From Desulfosporosinus acidiphilus SJ4 (GTDB taxonomy: Bacteria; Bacillota; Desulfitobacteriia; Desulfitobacteriales; Desulfitobacteriaceae), in contig NC_018066.1 in assembly GCF_000255115.2 (NCBI RefSeq), positions 1 through 60,447 of the forward strand: DNA of 60,447 nucleotides, read 5' to 3'. Position 1 is the first letter of the stretch. Each line of letters starts with the position of its first letter. The notes under the pieces are model-generated. The model was not told the origin of the DNA, made no database searches, and saw nothing but the letters and a program-made list of their open reading frames with translations. Shown here piece after piece: positions 51,426 to 60,437 of this stretch. Both the position numbers and the translations under genes were made by a program.

Positions 51426-52308
51426 TATTCCTATTGGCAAGCTCATAGGAATCATCCTTACACTTCCTTTTGTACTCCTATTTAGCCTTATCATTCTTGT
51501 AGTAGTCATTTTTGGAGGTAATTCTAGCGATTCAACAGATCCTACTGATAATATTGGGAATACTATGGCGTATTTGCCAATAATTAACGCTCAAAGTCAA
51601 GCTCATGGGCTTCCTCCTTTATGGGTTATATCGGATATAGCATGGGAAAGTAAAGGGAATTGGTTAGCCTCAAATCAGAATAGCGATGGAACAATCGATG
51701 CTGGTTTATGTCAAATCAATTCAAATAACTGGCCTGCATATGGACTTTCAGACAATCCATATGATGCAGTTAGAAATATCACAGTAGGAACACAAATTTT
51801 AGGAGCCAATTATGAAAAATATCATGATATTGGTGCTGCCTTGTACGCTTATAATGGTGGAACTCCAGAGAATGGAATGAAATACAACCCAACTTATTTT
51901 GAACGAGTAACTAATATTTATAATATGTTAGATATTAATCCTTTGTTAGCTCATCTTGTTCAGTTTGACAGTAATTCTTTGACATTATCGGTAGGTGAGG
52001 CAACTTATCAAACTCAAACAAGGACGATGTATGCGATTGACAATGGTGGTGGGGTACATTCTACAACAATCGTTATAAAGGGAGATCGAATAGGAGAGGA
52101 TAATCCATCCTCTATAAATGTCACAATAAAAGGTTCCCATGGGAGCTTTGGCCCTGTCACAGTTTATCCTCAATCAGGTGATATTGCAGGATTACCTAAA
52201 GAATCGCTTGTTTATCATGTTGATACTTTGGGATTTGAGTTATCTACAAATGATAGTGTCCTTATTACTTCATCAGGGGGAGATGAAACATCACTTTATC
52301 TTAAATAA
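51385..52308 (+). CDS. VirB1-like lytic transglycosylase
   Basis: 307 residues. Membrane anchor (about 20-45), then an SLT domain with the catalytic Glu in DIAWESKGNW, the GLCQINSNNW motif and AALYAYNGG. A C-terminal beta domain of 110 residues of unknown role follows. It opens peptidoglycan for the transfer channel. GTG at 51385 has no good ribosome site; GTG at 51403 is an alternative. The 5-prime end overlaps the VirB4 remnant. Confidence 0.8.
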   Translation: MNIEEGVKELSSDNIPIGKLIGIILTLPFVLLFSLIILVVVIFGGNSSDSTDPTDNIGNTMAYLPIINAQSQAHGLPPLWVISDIAWESKGNWLASNQNSDGTIDAGLCQINSNNWPAYGLSDNPYDAVRNITVGTQILGANYEKYHDIGAALYAYNGGTPENGMKYNPTYFERVTNIYNMLDINPLLAHLVQFDSNSLTLSVGEATYQTQTRTMYAIDNGGGVHSTTIVIKGDRIGEDNPSSINVTIKGSHGSFGPVTVYPQSGDIAGLPKESLVYHVDTLGFELSTNDSVLITSSGGDETSLYLK

Positions 52309-52322
52309 AGGGGGGTAAAGTT

Positions 52323-55300
52323 TTGTCGGATTTACCAAAACCGCATAGTCCTTTTTTGGATCATCAAGAGAAAAAGTATTTAATTATTATTGCTTTATTT
52401 TTTTTGCTTGTGTTTTTACCCCATTACTTAGATCCTAAGTTTAATACATTCCTTTTTGTTCAATCATTAATGAACAGCAAGCCTTTACCGCCTTTTCATC
52501 CACATATTCCTACAATGAGTATAGGTTCTTTGAACATACCATATTTACATGCAGTTATTAAGATGATTCCCTATATGCTAACGTTGTTAACAATTTATCT
52601 AATCTGGCGTTTCTATTGGCGGCAACGGCAAAGGAAACAAATGAGGACTTACCGTATTCTACTTTCCAGGGATGACCTAGCAACCCCTCTAAAAGTAGGG
52701 GCTTTTTTTGATACTGCAGCGAAAATTCTGAGTACCCGTTATCTTCGGTATATCCTTGGAAATAATCTTATGAACCTTGCGCTTTATAGACAACCAGACG
52801 GTGAGTTAATTCTACTATTACGTACATCAGATAAATACTTTCAAAATATTACGGCAAGCCTTCAAGCAACATGGACCTCCGTTCGTGTCGAGCCATATGA
52901 CTCTACAATTGTCTTTCCCGATCAACCAGTCGTAGCCGTGGTGCGTCCACGCAAGCGAACGGATCTTTTTGCATTCAGGAGTTATCGGGATTATACAGAT
53001 TCAGTAACAGAAGATTTATTAAGCCAAATGGATAATTTTCATGAGCCGGTTATTTTGGACTTAGCATTAAAACCTCTTCCGGATCGATATTCCGATAAAG
53101 TAATGGAAATTCAGCGTAAACACCAACGTAGCTTGAATGCCCTTGCTGGTATCGATCGTGCCGATCCGACTTTGAGCATAGGAGACCAGGCTCAACTCCA
53201 GGGTGTTATAAAGCAGGCTGGCCGCAGCTGGTGGAGAGTAGATATCCGCATTGCTGCTCCTTCGACGGATGATCTCAAATCGCTTTGGGGTGCGCTATCA
53301 TCATCAGATGCCGAAAACCAATGGCTTTATCATATGGTTATCGTCAGAAAGAAATGGGTTCTTAATCTCATTAAATCCGGGATGCCTGGTTTCATGCCTT
53401 TCGCACTGAGGTTTTTTCTTAATGGTACTTTTTTATCGACCATATGGCAGCTACCTTCAGCTCGACTTAGGGCTCAAGGATTAACCAGGTCCCCCATTCG
53501 CAGAGCTCCGGGCATAGTAGGCTTAACAAGGAATTCCAATGGTTGTACTCCACTAAAGGATGATTATGGACCTATAGAACTGTTAGAACAAGACCGAAAA
53601 AACAACATCCTGGTTATAGGACAACAAGGAACAGGAAAAACAACCGTCCTTAAGCAAGTTGCCAAATATGATTTCACACAGGATAAAGCAGTAATTCTTA
53701 TTGATCCCAAAGGTTTATTCGCTGATGAAATGAGAGATTTTGTACCAGAAGGAAGAAAGGTAGCAACGTGGAAACTTGCGAGACCTAATAATGATTGGGG
53801 ATGGAATCCATTTCTTCAGGAAGTAGATAAGAACGTTCAAATTTCAGGTATTCTCGATGGGATGATTCAACGATGGGGAAAAGAGGCCATAGGGCCGCGT
53901 TCATCAGATTACCTTCGCCACGCTATGCGTTTTATTTTAGACACAAACCAGGCAGCAGAAGGATTCTCGGCAGTTGTTTCTTTTCTCCAAAATCCGGCAC
54001 TTTGGGGCCGTTATGCAGATATGGTTAACGGACCTCTTTCCGATTGGCTAAGGTCTAAAGCTAACGACTATGAAGAGAACGCCAGGGCTATTGTTGAACA
54101 CCTTTCGGCACCACTCAACAAGTTGAATGAGTTTAATGACTATGACATTGTTAGGCAAAATTTAGCACCAAGCAAATCCTTGGATCTTGGTCGCCTGATC
54201 AGAGATAAGGGTATTCTTATTGTTAACTTAGAACCTGGTGCATATCTCCATGAAATGGAGTCCAACCTCATTGGTACATTTTTGATTACTGCGGTATGGG
54301 ATACAATTAGACGTAATGGATCTTTGGCCGGGCTGTTAAAAACATCTGTTCTTGTGGATGAGATTCACCGAATGGTCTGTGAAGCTATATCTGTAGCTAT
54401 GGCAGAAGGTCGATCTTATGGTTTACAATCATCAGTTGGTCTACAATTTCTTAAACAAGTTGAAAATGAAAAACTGAGGGAGTCCATGGTAGAACTGATC
54501 CAAAATCTCTTCATATTCAGATCTAATCAGATAGAGGAGACTGAGGATTATGCGAAACTTTTAGCGAGGATTTACTCAAACTTAATTTCACCGGATGCTG
54601 AGATGCAAGATAAACTAAGTATTGGTCCAGATGATCGATTCAACCTTCCGGATTATAGAGTTATATGCCGTATTCTTAGTAACGGGGCACCAAAACCAGC
54701 GTTTATTGGAGAGACAATTCCTTTACCAGAGACTTCCGAAGAAGATAGAGATGCAAAATTACCATGGGGGACTTGTCCTCCTGAATGGTTAGTTGATGCT
54801 AAAGCACATACCACAAAACCAGCCACTACGAGAGAGATCATGAGAGTTGCAACGACATCGATAGCTCAAGCATTTGAACCGCAACAAAATTCAGAACAAG
54901 AACCTAATGATAACGACAATAAAATTAACGATCTCCTTCCAGATGCTGTCCAGATTCTTAGAGTTGAGAAGATGGCCAGCATTAGCTTATTCCAGCGCAA
55001 ATTAAAGCTTGGTTATACTGCAGCTACTAAACTTATGGAAAAACTTGAAGAACACGGCTTTGTTGGACCCAATCAAGGTGCCATACCGCGCCAAATCTTC
55101 TTTGAAAACTTCCCACCTGAAGCAGTAAGACAAGAAAATGATTTGATAACAGATAAAATCGAAGAAACTCATTCAACAGAATTAGTTGAAGGGTCAGGCG
55201 AAACTATAATACAATCCGACACTAATGATTTATCTCATCTTGGCATTACTGACAAAGACTATTTAAGTTGCGTTGAAAAGTACGGGGAGGAAACGGTTAA

Positions 55301-55463
55301 GGCAGCAGTTAAAAAGGTTATATGGAAAGCTAAGAGAGAAACGTTAGTTGATCCTCTCGCGTATTTCCAATCACGTTGTGAAAGTGTCAAACCCAAAACA
55401 AGCAAGGTAGGTAGTGACGATGAACTTCAGCACGAGTCTATGGAACAATTGGCTAATTCCTAA
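52323..55463 (+). CDS. VirD4/TraG-like coupling protein with FtsK-gamma-like end
   Basis: 1046 residues. Two N-terminal helices (about 20-35 and 80-100), a cytoplasmic domain, Walker A GQQGTGKTTVL (about 435), Walker B SVLVDEIHRM (about 680) and an AAA HerA/FtsK-type motor. Near residues 875-925, ISLFQRKLKLGYTAATKLME matches the FtsK gamma winged helix that reads DNA polarity motifs. Coupling proteins bring the relaxosome to the channel. The combination with a gamma domain is unusual. GGGGGG-type ribosome site before TTG/ATG region at 52323. Confidence 0.82.
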   Translation: MSDLPKPHSPFLDHQEKKYLIIIALFFLLVFLPHYLDPKFNTFLFVQSLMNSKPLPPFHPHIPTMSIGSLNIPYLHAVIKMIPYMLTLLTIYLIWRFYWRQRQRKQMRTYRILLSRDDLATPLKVGAFFDTAAKILSTRYLRYILGNNLMNLALYRQPDGELILLLRTSDKYFQNITASLQATWTSVRVEPYDSTIVFPDQPVVAVVRPRKRTDLFAFRSYRDYTDSVTEDLLSQMDNFHEPVILDLALKPLPDRYSDKVMEIQRKHQRSLNALAGIDRADPTLSIGDQAQLQGVIKQAGRSWWRVDIRIAAPSTDDLKSLWGALSSSDAENQWLYHMVIVRKKWVLNLIKSGMPGFMPFALRFFLNGTFLSTIWQLPSARLRAQGLTRSPIRRAPGIVGLTRNSNGCTPLKDDYGPIELLEQDRKNNILVIGQQGTGKTTVLKQVAKYDFTQDKAVILIDPKGLFADEMRDFVPEGRKVATWKLARPNNDWGWNPFLQEVDKNVQISGILDGMIQRWGKEAIGPRSSDYLRHAMRFILDTNQAAEGFSAVVSFLQNPALWGRYADMVNGPLSDWLRSKANDYEENARAIVEHLSAPLNKLNEFNDYDIVRQNLAPSKSLDLGRLIRDKGILIVNLEPGAYLHEMESNLIGTFLITAVWDTIRRNGSLAGLLKTSVLVDEIHRMVCEAISVAMAEGRSYGLQSSVGLQFLKQVENEKLRESMVELIQNLFIFRSNQIEETEDYAKLLARIYSNLISPDAEMQDKLSIGPDDRFNLPDYRVICRILSNGAPKPAFIGETIPLPETSEEDRDAKLPWGTCPPEWLVDAKAHTTKPATTREIMRVATTSIAQAFEPQQNSEQEPNDNDNKINDLLPDAVQILRVEKMASISLFQRKLKLGYTAATKLMEKLEEHGFVGPNQGAIPRQIFFENFPPEAVRQENDLITDKIEETHSTELVEGSGETIIQSDTNDLSHLGITDKDYLSCVEKYGEETVKAAVKKVIWKAKRETLVDPLAYFQSRCESVKPKTSKVGSDDELQHESMEQLANS

Positions 55464-56367
55464 ACTTTATATGTCTGATAGTCCTAACGCGAATACTCCG
55501 ATTATCAACATATTGGATAAAGACAAGTCCCCTGTAAATTTACAGATTAGGGATGCACAGATGCTTGCAACGATATTGGGGGCTAGATTTATTACGACTC
55601 AGCAGCTTGCGGCATGTTTTTGGCAAAACACTGATCGGAAGAGTGAAGACGCTGATCGGGCTTGTAGAAGGAGACTAAACACTCTGTGGGATTATGGTCT
55701 TCTAGCGCGGATAAGGCCCAGGGCTAAAGCGAAAATGGGAAGTCTCCCCTGGATTTGGGCAGTAACTTCCAGGGGAGTTCAGATTTTAGAGCATACGCGA
55801 TTACCTATTTACATGGACCGGCTAAAAAAGGATAAGTTTGACGAAACCAATATTCATCTTCCCAGTCAGTTGACCATGCAGCATTCTATTTTGGTAGCAG
55901 AATTTGGAAGTCGTTGTTTAAGCAATGGGGGGGAGTGGTTTTTTGAAGGGGAAGCTATTGCTGCTCTTGATGTAAAATTATCGGATTCAAAATCACGATT
56001 TTATTATCCGGATGCAGTTTTAGATTGGCCAAGTCAGGAAGGTGAAAAAATTACTTGGCTCCTGGAATTAGAACGTTCAGCGAATCAAAGACGTTTTCGT
56101 GAAAAAATGAACGTTTGGAGGTCATTACGGCTGATAGCCAAAAATGATGGTCGTTTAGGAAAAGAGTTTGTAGTCATGGTCGGACGTATAAGTGATACTT
56201 ATCCTGATCGAGATGAAAGATCGTTACTACCACTTGCACGACTACTTGTGAAAGATAGTGCTTTATTAGACTTTATAAAGTTTATTGGGGTTCCCGATAG
56301 ATCAAGTACCGACTTTCAGGCTTCTCCAATGGATGCTGCTACTTTTTTACTTAAACATGGCGGTTGA
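55420..56367 (+). CDS. Replication-relaxation family protein
   Basis: 315 residues. QIRDAQMLATILGARFITTQ and RRRLNTLWDYGLLARIRP at the N-terminus, WAVTSRGVQIL, then a nuclease-like region with YPDAVLDWP and WLLELERSANQRRF. This is the Replic_Relax family, found beside Gram-positive transfer genes and likely to nick or relax DNA at oriT. ATG at 55420 (AAGGTAGG upstream) overlaps the coupling-protein end. Immediately followed by the nested inverted repeats. Confidence 0.78.
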   Translation: MNFSTSLWNNWLIPKLYMSDSPNANTPIINILDKDKSPVNLQIRDAQMLATILGARFITTQQLAACFWQNTDRKSEDADRACRRRLNTLWDYGLLARIRPRAKAKMGSLPWIWAVTSRGVQILEHTRLPIYMDRLKKDKFDETNIHLPSQLTMQHSILVAEFGSRCLSNGGEWFFEGEAIAALDVKLSDSKSRFYYPDAVLDWPSQEGEKITWLLELERSANQRRFREKMNVWRSLRLIAKNDGRLGKEFVVMVGRISDTYPDRDERSLLPLARLLVKDSALLDFIKFIGVPDRSSTDFQASPMDAATFLLKHGG

Positions 56368-56383
56368 CCGCCATGTCCGTTTA
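56356..56383 (+). terminator. Terminator overlapping the relaxase stop
   Basis: CATGGCGG/CCGCCATG with a TTGA loop containing the stop codon; GTCCGTTT follows. Confidence 0.6.
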
Positions 56384-56474
56384 TGATTAGTCCGATTATG
56401 TTATGTCCTTTTAGTTTAGTCCTCTTAAGATAAGTCTTTTATAAATGAACGGACATTTAAGATTTTGCGTTGGA

Positions 56475-56700
56475 CCCCTTCGCCGCCCCCGTTTAAACGC
56501 TGAATCCCTTGGTATGACTGGGGTCGGCCCATCCCTCATCCAACGGGGGCGGCGGTCGAGGAAGGGGGGTTCCACTTGTGCCAACTGGAACCCCCCTTCC
56601 TCGACCGCTAATTTAAGCAGGATGAGGGACGGGCAGTAATAAGATACCAATATATACCAATTAGAAAACAGTGACCAAGATCACGGGGGCGGCGAAGGGG
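56475..56700. other. Nested inverted repeats, candidate oriT
   Basis: Three nested dyads share one centre: an 18-bp perfect outer pair (56475-56492 with 56683-56700, GC-rich), a middle 14-bp pair with one mismatch (56528-56541 with 56620-56633) and an inner perfect 22-bp pair (56553-56574 with 56586-56607) around an 11-base loop. It lies just after the relaxation-protein gene and the transfer operon. No gene fits. Location and symmetry suit an origin of transfer, or an RNA/DNA cruciform. Confidence 0.6.
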
Positions 56701-56736
56701 AGACCCAGAACCCAGGACAAAGATGAGCAAGAACAG

Positions 56737-57055
56737 TAGGAAGACGGGGGTAGGAAGACGGGGGTAGGAAGACGGGGGTAGGAGAACGGGGGTAGGAGAA
56801 CGGGGGTAGGGGGTAGGAGAACAGGGGCAGGAACGACAGGGGCAGGAACGACAGGGGCAGGAACGACAGGGGCAGGAACGACGGGGGCAGGAACGACAGG
56901 GGCAGGAACGACGGGGGCAGGAACGACGGGGGCAAGAACGACGGGAGCAAGAACGACGAGGGGTAGGAACGACGGGGGCAAGAACGACGGGGGCAGGAAC
57001 GACGGGAGCAGGAACGACGAGAGCAGGAACGACGAGAGCAGGAACGACGGGGGCA
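56737..57055. repeat. G-rich minisatellite
   Basis: About six 14-base units (AGGAAGACGGGGGT type) followed by about fifteen 15-base units (AGGAACGACGGGGGC type, with GACAGGGGC variants). The + strand is purine-rich with a G4-5 run every 14-15 bases, so G-quadruplexes are possible. Minus-strand frames through it encode simple LPPSF/APVV repeats and are not genes. Confidence 0.95.
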
Positions 57056-57150
57056 GGTTACGTATTTGAGTGAGCAAGCAGAAACCCTTTCGGACTCGGC
57101 TAGTCGCCTCGGTCCTTCGGACTAAATCCTCCAGGCTTTACCCATTCTGT
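57056..57150 (+). repeat. Structured repeat R1, copy 3
   Basis: Same element as 23566 and 38118; begins in the last minisatellite unit with GGTTACG as in copy 1. The end CCATTCTGT is shared with copy 2. No terminator follows; a gene begins 45 bases later, so here R1 could act as a leader. Confidence 0.6.
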
Positions 57151-57194
57151 CAACGGGAGTGGAGTACTTATAATCACATAGGAGGTCTGAGTCC

Positions 57195-58082
57195 GTGAAT
57201 ATATTTAATCGAATAACCATGCGTCAAGAGCGTAACGAGCTGAAAGAGGAATTAGAGCGATTACGAGATAAGCTAATTCATACTGAGGGCGGACTTCAAG
57301 AAGTGGCTAATGAAAGAGATCTTCTGAACAGGAAAGTGGCTGAGTTGTCTTCGGACAACAAGTATAAGTGGCTATTCTTTCTTCCATCCGGCCAGGGAGA
57401 ATTGTTTAAAAAGTTTCTTGAAAGTCATGAAGGAAAACCTGTGAAATTTGAAAACCTTTGTTGTCCAGGGATGTATTTTTCTGATAGGAATTCAATGATT
57501 TATGAGATAGTCAGTGAAATAGTGATTAAGGATTTAACTATAACTAACAGTCATTTTGAAAACGCATGCTTTGATAATGTGACGTTTCTGAATGTCACAT
57601 TTGATCGTGTTTATTTCTATAAGGCTTTTTTTGACAATGTACTTTTCGAGAAATGTACTTTTAACCGTTGCGATTTTACTGAAGCGAGAGGAGTTAATCT
57701 GGTATTTAATAATTGTATAGAAAATGATACTGACCTTACGGTGGAGGTACTTCAAGAAGAGATAGGTGAGGACATTGGGCCTGATGATCCCTATGATGAT
57801 GAAGACCCCTATGAAGATTCGGAACCCGAAGAAACATATGAGGATTCAGAAAAGGCTACTGAAGATAAGGAGAAGTTTTTTGGTTATTGCTTTGAAACGG
57901 TAGGAGGTAAATATTATCCCAAAGTTACATTGTTTGGACCAGAAGAAGTTTTCAACTATGTTAATTTACAAAAAAATTTATTCGATGAAGTTCGTATAAC
58001 AGATACAGACGATTGTTTGGCAGTTCATGCCCTTAAAGGGAAGATCATATTTCCGGAGGAATGGGTGGCTTCGAGTGAATAG
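57195..58082 (+). CDS. Coiled-coil and pentapeptide-repeat protein
   Basis: 295 residues. An N-terminal coiled coil (about 8-55, RQERNELKEELERLRDK) is followed from about 115 to 165 by pentapeptide-like repeats with central Phe (HFENACFDNVTFLNVTF). Then comes a highly acidic Asp/Glu stretch (about 190-225) and a small C-terminal domain. Pentapeptide repeats form DNA-mimic helices; with the acidic stretch a DNA-mimic role is possible. GTG at 57195 with GGAGGT. Confidence 0.7.
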   Translation: MNIFNRITMRQERNELKEELERLRDKLIHTEGGLQEVANERDLLNRKVAELSSDNKYKWLFFLPSGQGELFKKFLESHEGKPVKFENLCCPGMYFSDRNSMIYEIVSEIVIKDLTITNSHFENACFDNVTFLNVTFDRVYFYKAFFDNVLFEKCTFNRCDFTEARGVNLVFNNCIENDTDLTVEVLQEEIGEDIGPDDPYDDEDPYEDSEPEETYEDSEKATEDKEKFFGYCFETVGGKYYPKVTLFGPEEVFNYVNLQKNLFDEVRITDTDDCLAVHALKGKIIFPEEWVASSE

Positions 58083-58197
58083 GTAAATGATTGTAAGTTC
58101 CTACATTCATTCATATGTATGTTGGTTTACTCATGTATTCACTGATTCCTAGATGCATACATACACGCATTCTATTTTAGGTAAAGGAGTGTTAGCC

Positions 58198-58581
58198 TTG
58201 GATGATTATGGTCAATTTGCCCTGCTCTGTGATGCAACTCATCCTGTGCAATTACAGGCGTTTTTGGATATTAGGTTTAAGTGGTATTCCTTGTCTCTTC
58301 TCAAAGAATCCAAAAAGCAAGCCTTCCAGTATCACGGAGGGCTTCTTCTTTTAGACAATCTTCCGGAAACGGTTTATAAGAATGCCCAGGATTTAGCCTC
58401 CTTATCTTATCATTGGCTGATTATGGATTCGAAGCATACTCCGGAAAGATTATCAGAGGTAGCGCAGAGGGCCGGCACATTGCTGCATTTTTTTAAATAT
58501 CCATTTCAAACGAAATATTGGAGCCGAGAATTTTTAGATGAAGTTGCAAGAGCAATTACTTTACAGCAGCCTACACAATGA
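58198..58581 (+). CDS. Hypothetical protein, first of the second pilus block
   Basis: About 127 residues. LLLLDNLPETVYKNAQDLA and HWLIMDSKHTPERL resemble the regulatory half of a receiver-like or MinD-associated fold; no family named. TTG at 58198 follows AAAGGAG; an ATG at 58153 lacks a ribosome site. Upstream at 58095-58170 lies a run of CATWCAT/GTATG motifs, possibly operator sites. Two genes before the EAL protein. Confidence 0.5.
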   Translation: MDDYGQFALLCDATHPVQLQAFLDIRFKWYSLSLLKESKKQAFQYHGGLLLLDNLPETVYKNAQDLASLSYHWLIMDSKHTPERLSEVAQRAGTLLHFFKYPFQTKYWSREFLDEVARAITLQQPTQ

Positions 58582-58611
58582 ACGTAATCTTTTCCTGATG
58601 GAGGTCTTTTT

Positions 58612-59754
58612 ATGGCGATTTATTTTTACCGGGTTCCCGAGCCGTTTTGTTTAGCCTTTGGCCAAGCCGGTATAACGGCGGTCCCTACAACAGAAATCCC
58701 GCCGCCAGCGAGTAACGACACGTTTATTTGGTATGCAAAATCTGAAGAAGAAATAATGATCTTTCAACAGCTGGAGGGGTTTGGCCGGAAAATAATTCTC
58801 GCTCCGGATACTCTCGTTTTAGAAAATAAATCTGTAACGGCGCTCCTTTTGCGGCAGGCCAATGTCGAGCTGTATTTTCCTTTTAATGCAGCTCACATCC
58901 CGGAAGTTTTAGCACCGGCAAGGCATTGGTATTCTCCGGATATCGTACGGGATACTACACATCGTGAAAATCTGCCGGTTTTATTTAGTGGTTCCGGGAA
59001 AGATTCTCTTGCTATATGGGGTCCACCAAGCTCAGGCAAGACGTCTCTTTCCTTGGCTATCGCAGCTGCATTATCAAGAACAAAAGCAAAGGTTCTTCTG
59101 ATCGATGCCACCAATAATTCTGACTTGCTGCTATGGGTCAAAGATCCTTTGAGTTCGGAAGTAATTACACTTGCTGCAGCTTATGAGCTAGCTAAAACCG
59201 GTACTAAAATCAAGTTTTTTCAAATGGCTCCCGGCTTATTTGTGGTACCCGGACAACCGAATAGAAAACTTGCACCGGATGAGTTTTTATTTCTTCTTGA
59301 TTCTTTGCGTAATCACTTTGACTTTATCATGCTGGACACATCTTCGCTTCCTGATGAGGTCGGTTCTGTAGCCTTGCAGGTTTCCAGCAGGATCTTACTT
59401 TGTTCAACTCTGGATCTTCAGCCGTTTGCTTTTTGGTATAAGTCGGATTTTAGTTCTGTGTCCTTGCCTTTCTCCAAGATGAATCATGTGGTGAATGCCT
59501 ATTATCAATCCAGGTCGCAGAAAAGAGATGCTATCCTTCAGATTCTGAATCGGCCAATTCTTGGGTATATACCGGCGCAATATGAAACCGTAACAGAAGG
59601 GAAGATTTCTGCTACTTCACCATATTTTGCGGGTGATGAAGAATACAAGGATGCTCTAAATTCACTTATGAGTAATCTTTGGTCCATTAGGACTACGTTG
59701 AATGAGGATTCTATAATTAATCGCTTGCGATCAAAATTTTCAAAAGGAGGATGA
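58612..59754 (+). CDS. CpaE-like ATPase
   Basis: 380 residues. An N-terminal receiver-like domain (1-120) is followed by a MinD/ParA fold. Walker A is WGPPSSGKTSL (about residue 142), then VLLIDATNNSDLLLWV and FDFIMLDTSSLPDEV. Fusion of a receiver-like and a P-loop domain is the CpaE plan, for placing Tad pili. A second CpaE-like protein is at 831. GGAGG upstream. Overlaps the EAL gene by 4 bases (ATGA). Confidence 0.72.
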   Translation: MAIYFYRVPEPFCLAFGQAGITAVPTTEIPPPASNDTFIWYAKSEEEIMIFQQLEGFGRKIILAPDTLVLENKSVTALLLRQANVELYFPFNAAHIPEVLAPARHWYSPDIVRDTTHRENLPVLFSGSGKDSLAIWGPPSSGKTSLSLAIAAALSRTKAKVLLIDATNNSDLLLWVKDPLSSEVITLAAAYELAKTGTKIKFFQMAPGLFVVPGQPNRKLAPDEFLFLLDSLRNHFDFIMLDTSSLPDEVGSVALQVSSRILLCSTLDLQPFAFWYKSDFSSVSLPFSKMNHVVNAYYQSRSQKRDAILQILNRPILGYIPAQYETVTEGKISATSPYFAGDEEYKDALNSLMSNLWSIRTTLNEDSIINRLRSKFSKGG

Positions 59755-60437
59755 TTTTTATAAACCTTGCAGCGTCGATTGATCCTTTAGAGTCTGCTCT
59801 CTTTGATATCCTGGAAGATAAAATTGCCACGAAATTAGCAATCCAACCGATAATAAAGCTCTCGGATATGAGTGTCTTTGGTTACGAGGTTCTATCAAGA
59901 TGGGATGAGTTCGCTCCGGATCAAATTTTTCGAACGGCAGAACGGTTCGGGACGGTTGGACAATTGGAACGTTTGATTTTAAGCAAAGTTCTTGATGTGT
60001 TAGACGTAGTACCCTATCCACTTTTTATCAATGTCCATCCAAGTATTCCTAATCCTAAAGATTGGAGGGAGCTGCCTAAAGACAAGGTTGTCTTGGAAAT
60101 AACAGAAGATGCCGCCATACGCTTTCCAGCAGTTCAATCACTTCGTGATTTTGGTTTTGCCTTGGCTTTAGATGATTTAGGAAAAGGGTCGGCTAACCTG
60201 GAAGCTTTGGCCCTCATTCAGCCGGATTATATTAAATTAGATAAGAGTTTGATCCAATCGCCTAATCTTATGGCAAGAAATAGCCTTATCAAGTCACTGA
60301 TTGACCACGCCGGTAGAGTTAAAGCGAATCTCATTGTCGAGGGAATTGAATCGGCTGAACATTTATTGTCGGTCAAGACTTTAGGCGTTTCTTTAGCTCA
60401 AGGTTACTACTTAGCAAAACCAGAATTGTTGTATTAG
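59751..60437 (+). CDS. EAL-domain c-di-GMP phosphodiesterase
   Basis: 228 residues, EAL domain only. Motifs in order: YEVLSRW (EAL as EVL), FINVHPS, VVLEITED, ALALDDLGKGSA (DDFG-like), IKLDKSLI, IVEGIESA and LAQGYYLAKP. All metal and catalytic residues (Glu, Asn, Glu, two Asp, Lys, Glu, Gln) are present, so it should cleave c-di-GMP to pGpG. ATG overlaps the stop of the CpaE-like gene, so translation is coupled. If the molecule is circular it continues into the CpaB gene at 167. Confidence 0.88.
   Translation: MIFINLAASIDPLESALFDILEDKIATKLAIQPIIKLSDMSVFGYEVLSRWDEFAPDQIFRTAERFGTVGQLERLILSKVLDVLDVVPYPLFINVHPSIPNPKDWRELPKDKVVLEITEDAAIRFPAVQSLRDFGFALALDDLGKGSANLEALALIQPDYIKLDKSLIQSPNLMARNSLIKSLIDHAGRVKANLIVEGIESAEHLLSVKTLGVSLAQGYYLAKPELLY

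Noticed and set aside
56737-57055. CRISPR array
   Set aside because: Units are contiguous with no spacers; it is a tandem minisatellite.
56661-57077. Minus-strand frames coding LPPSFLPPSF and APVVPAPVV repeats
   Set aside because: They are translations of the G-rich minisatellite in two frames; no ribosome site and no non-repetitive domain.
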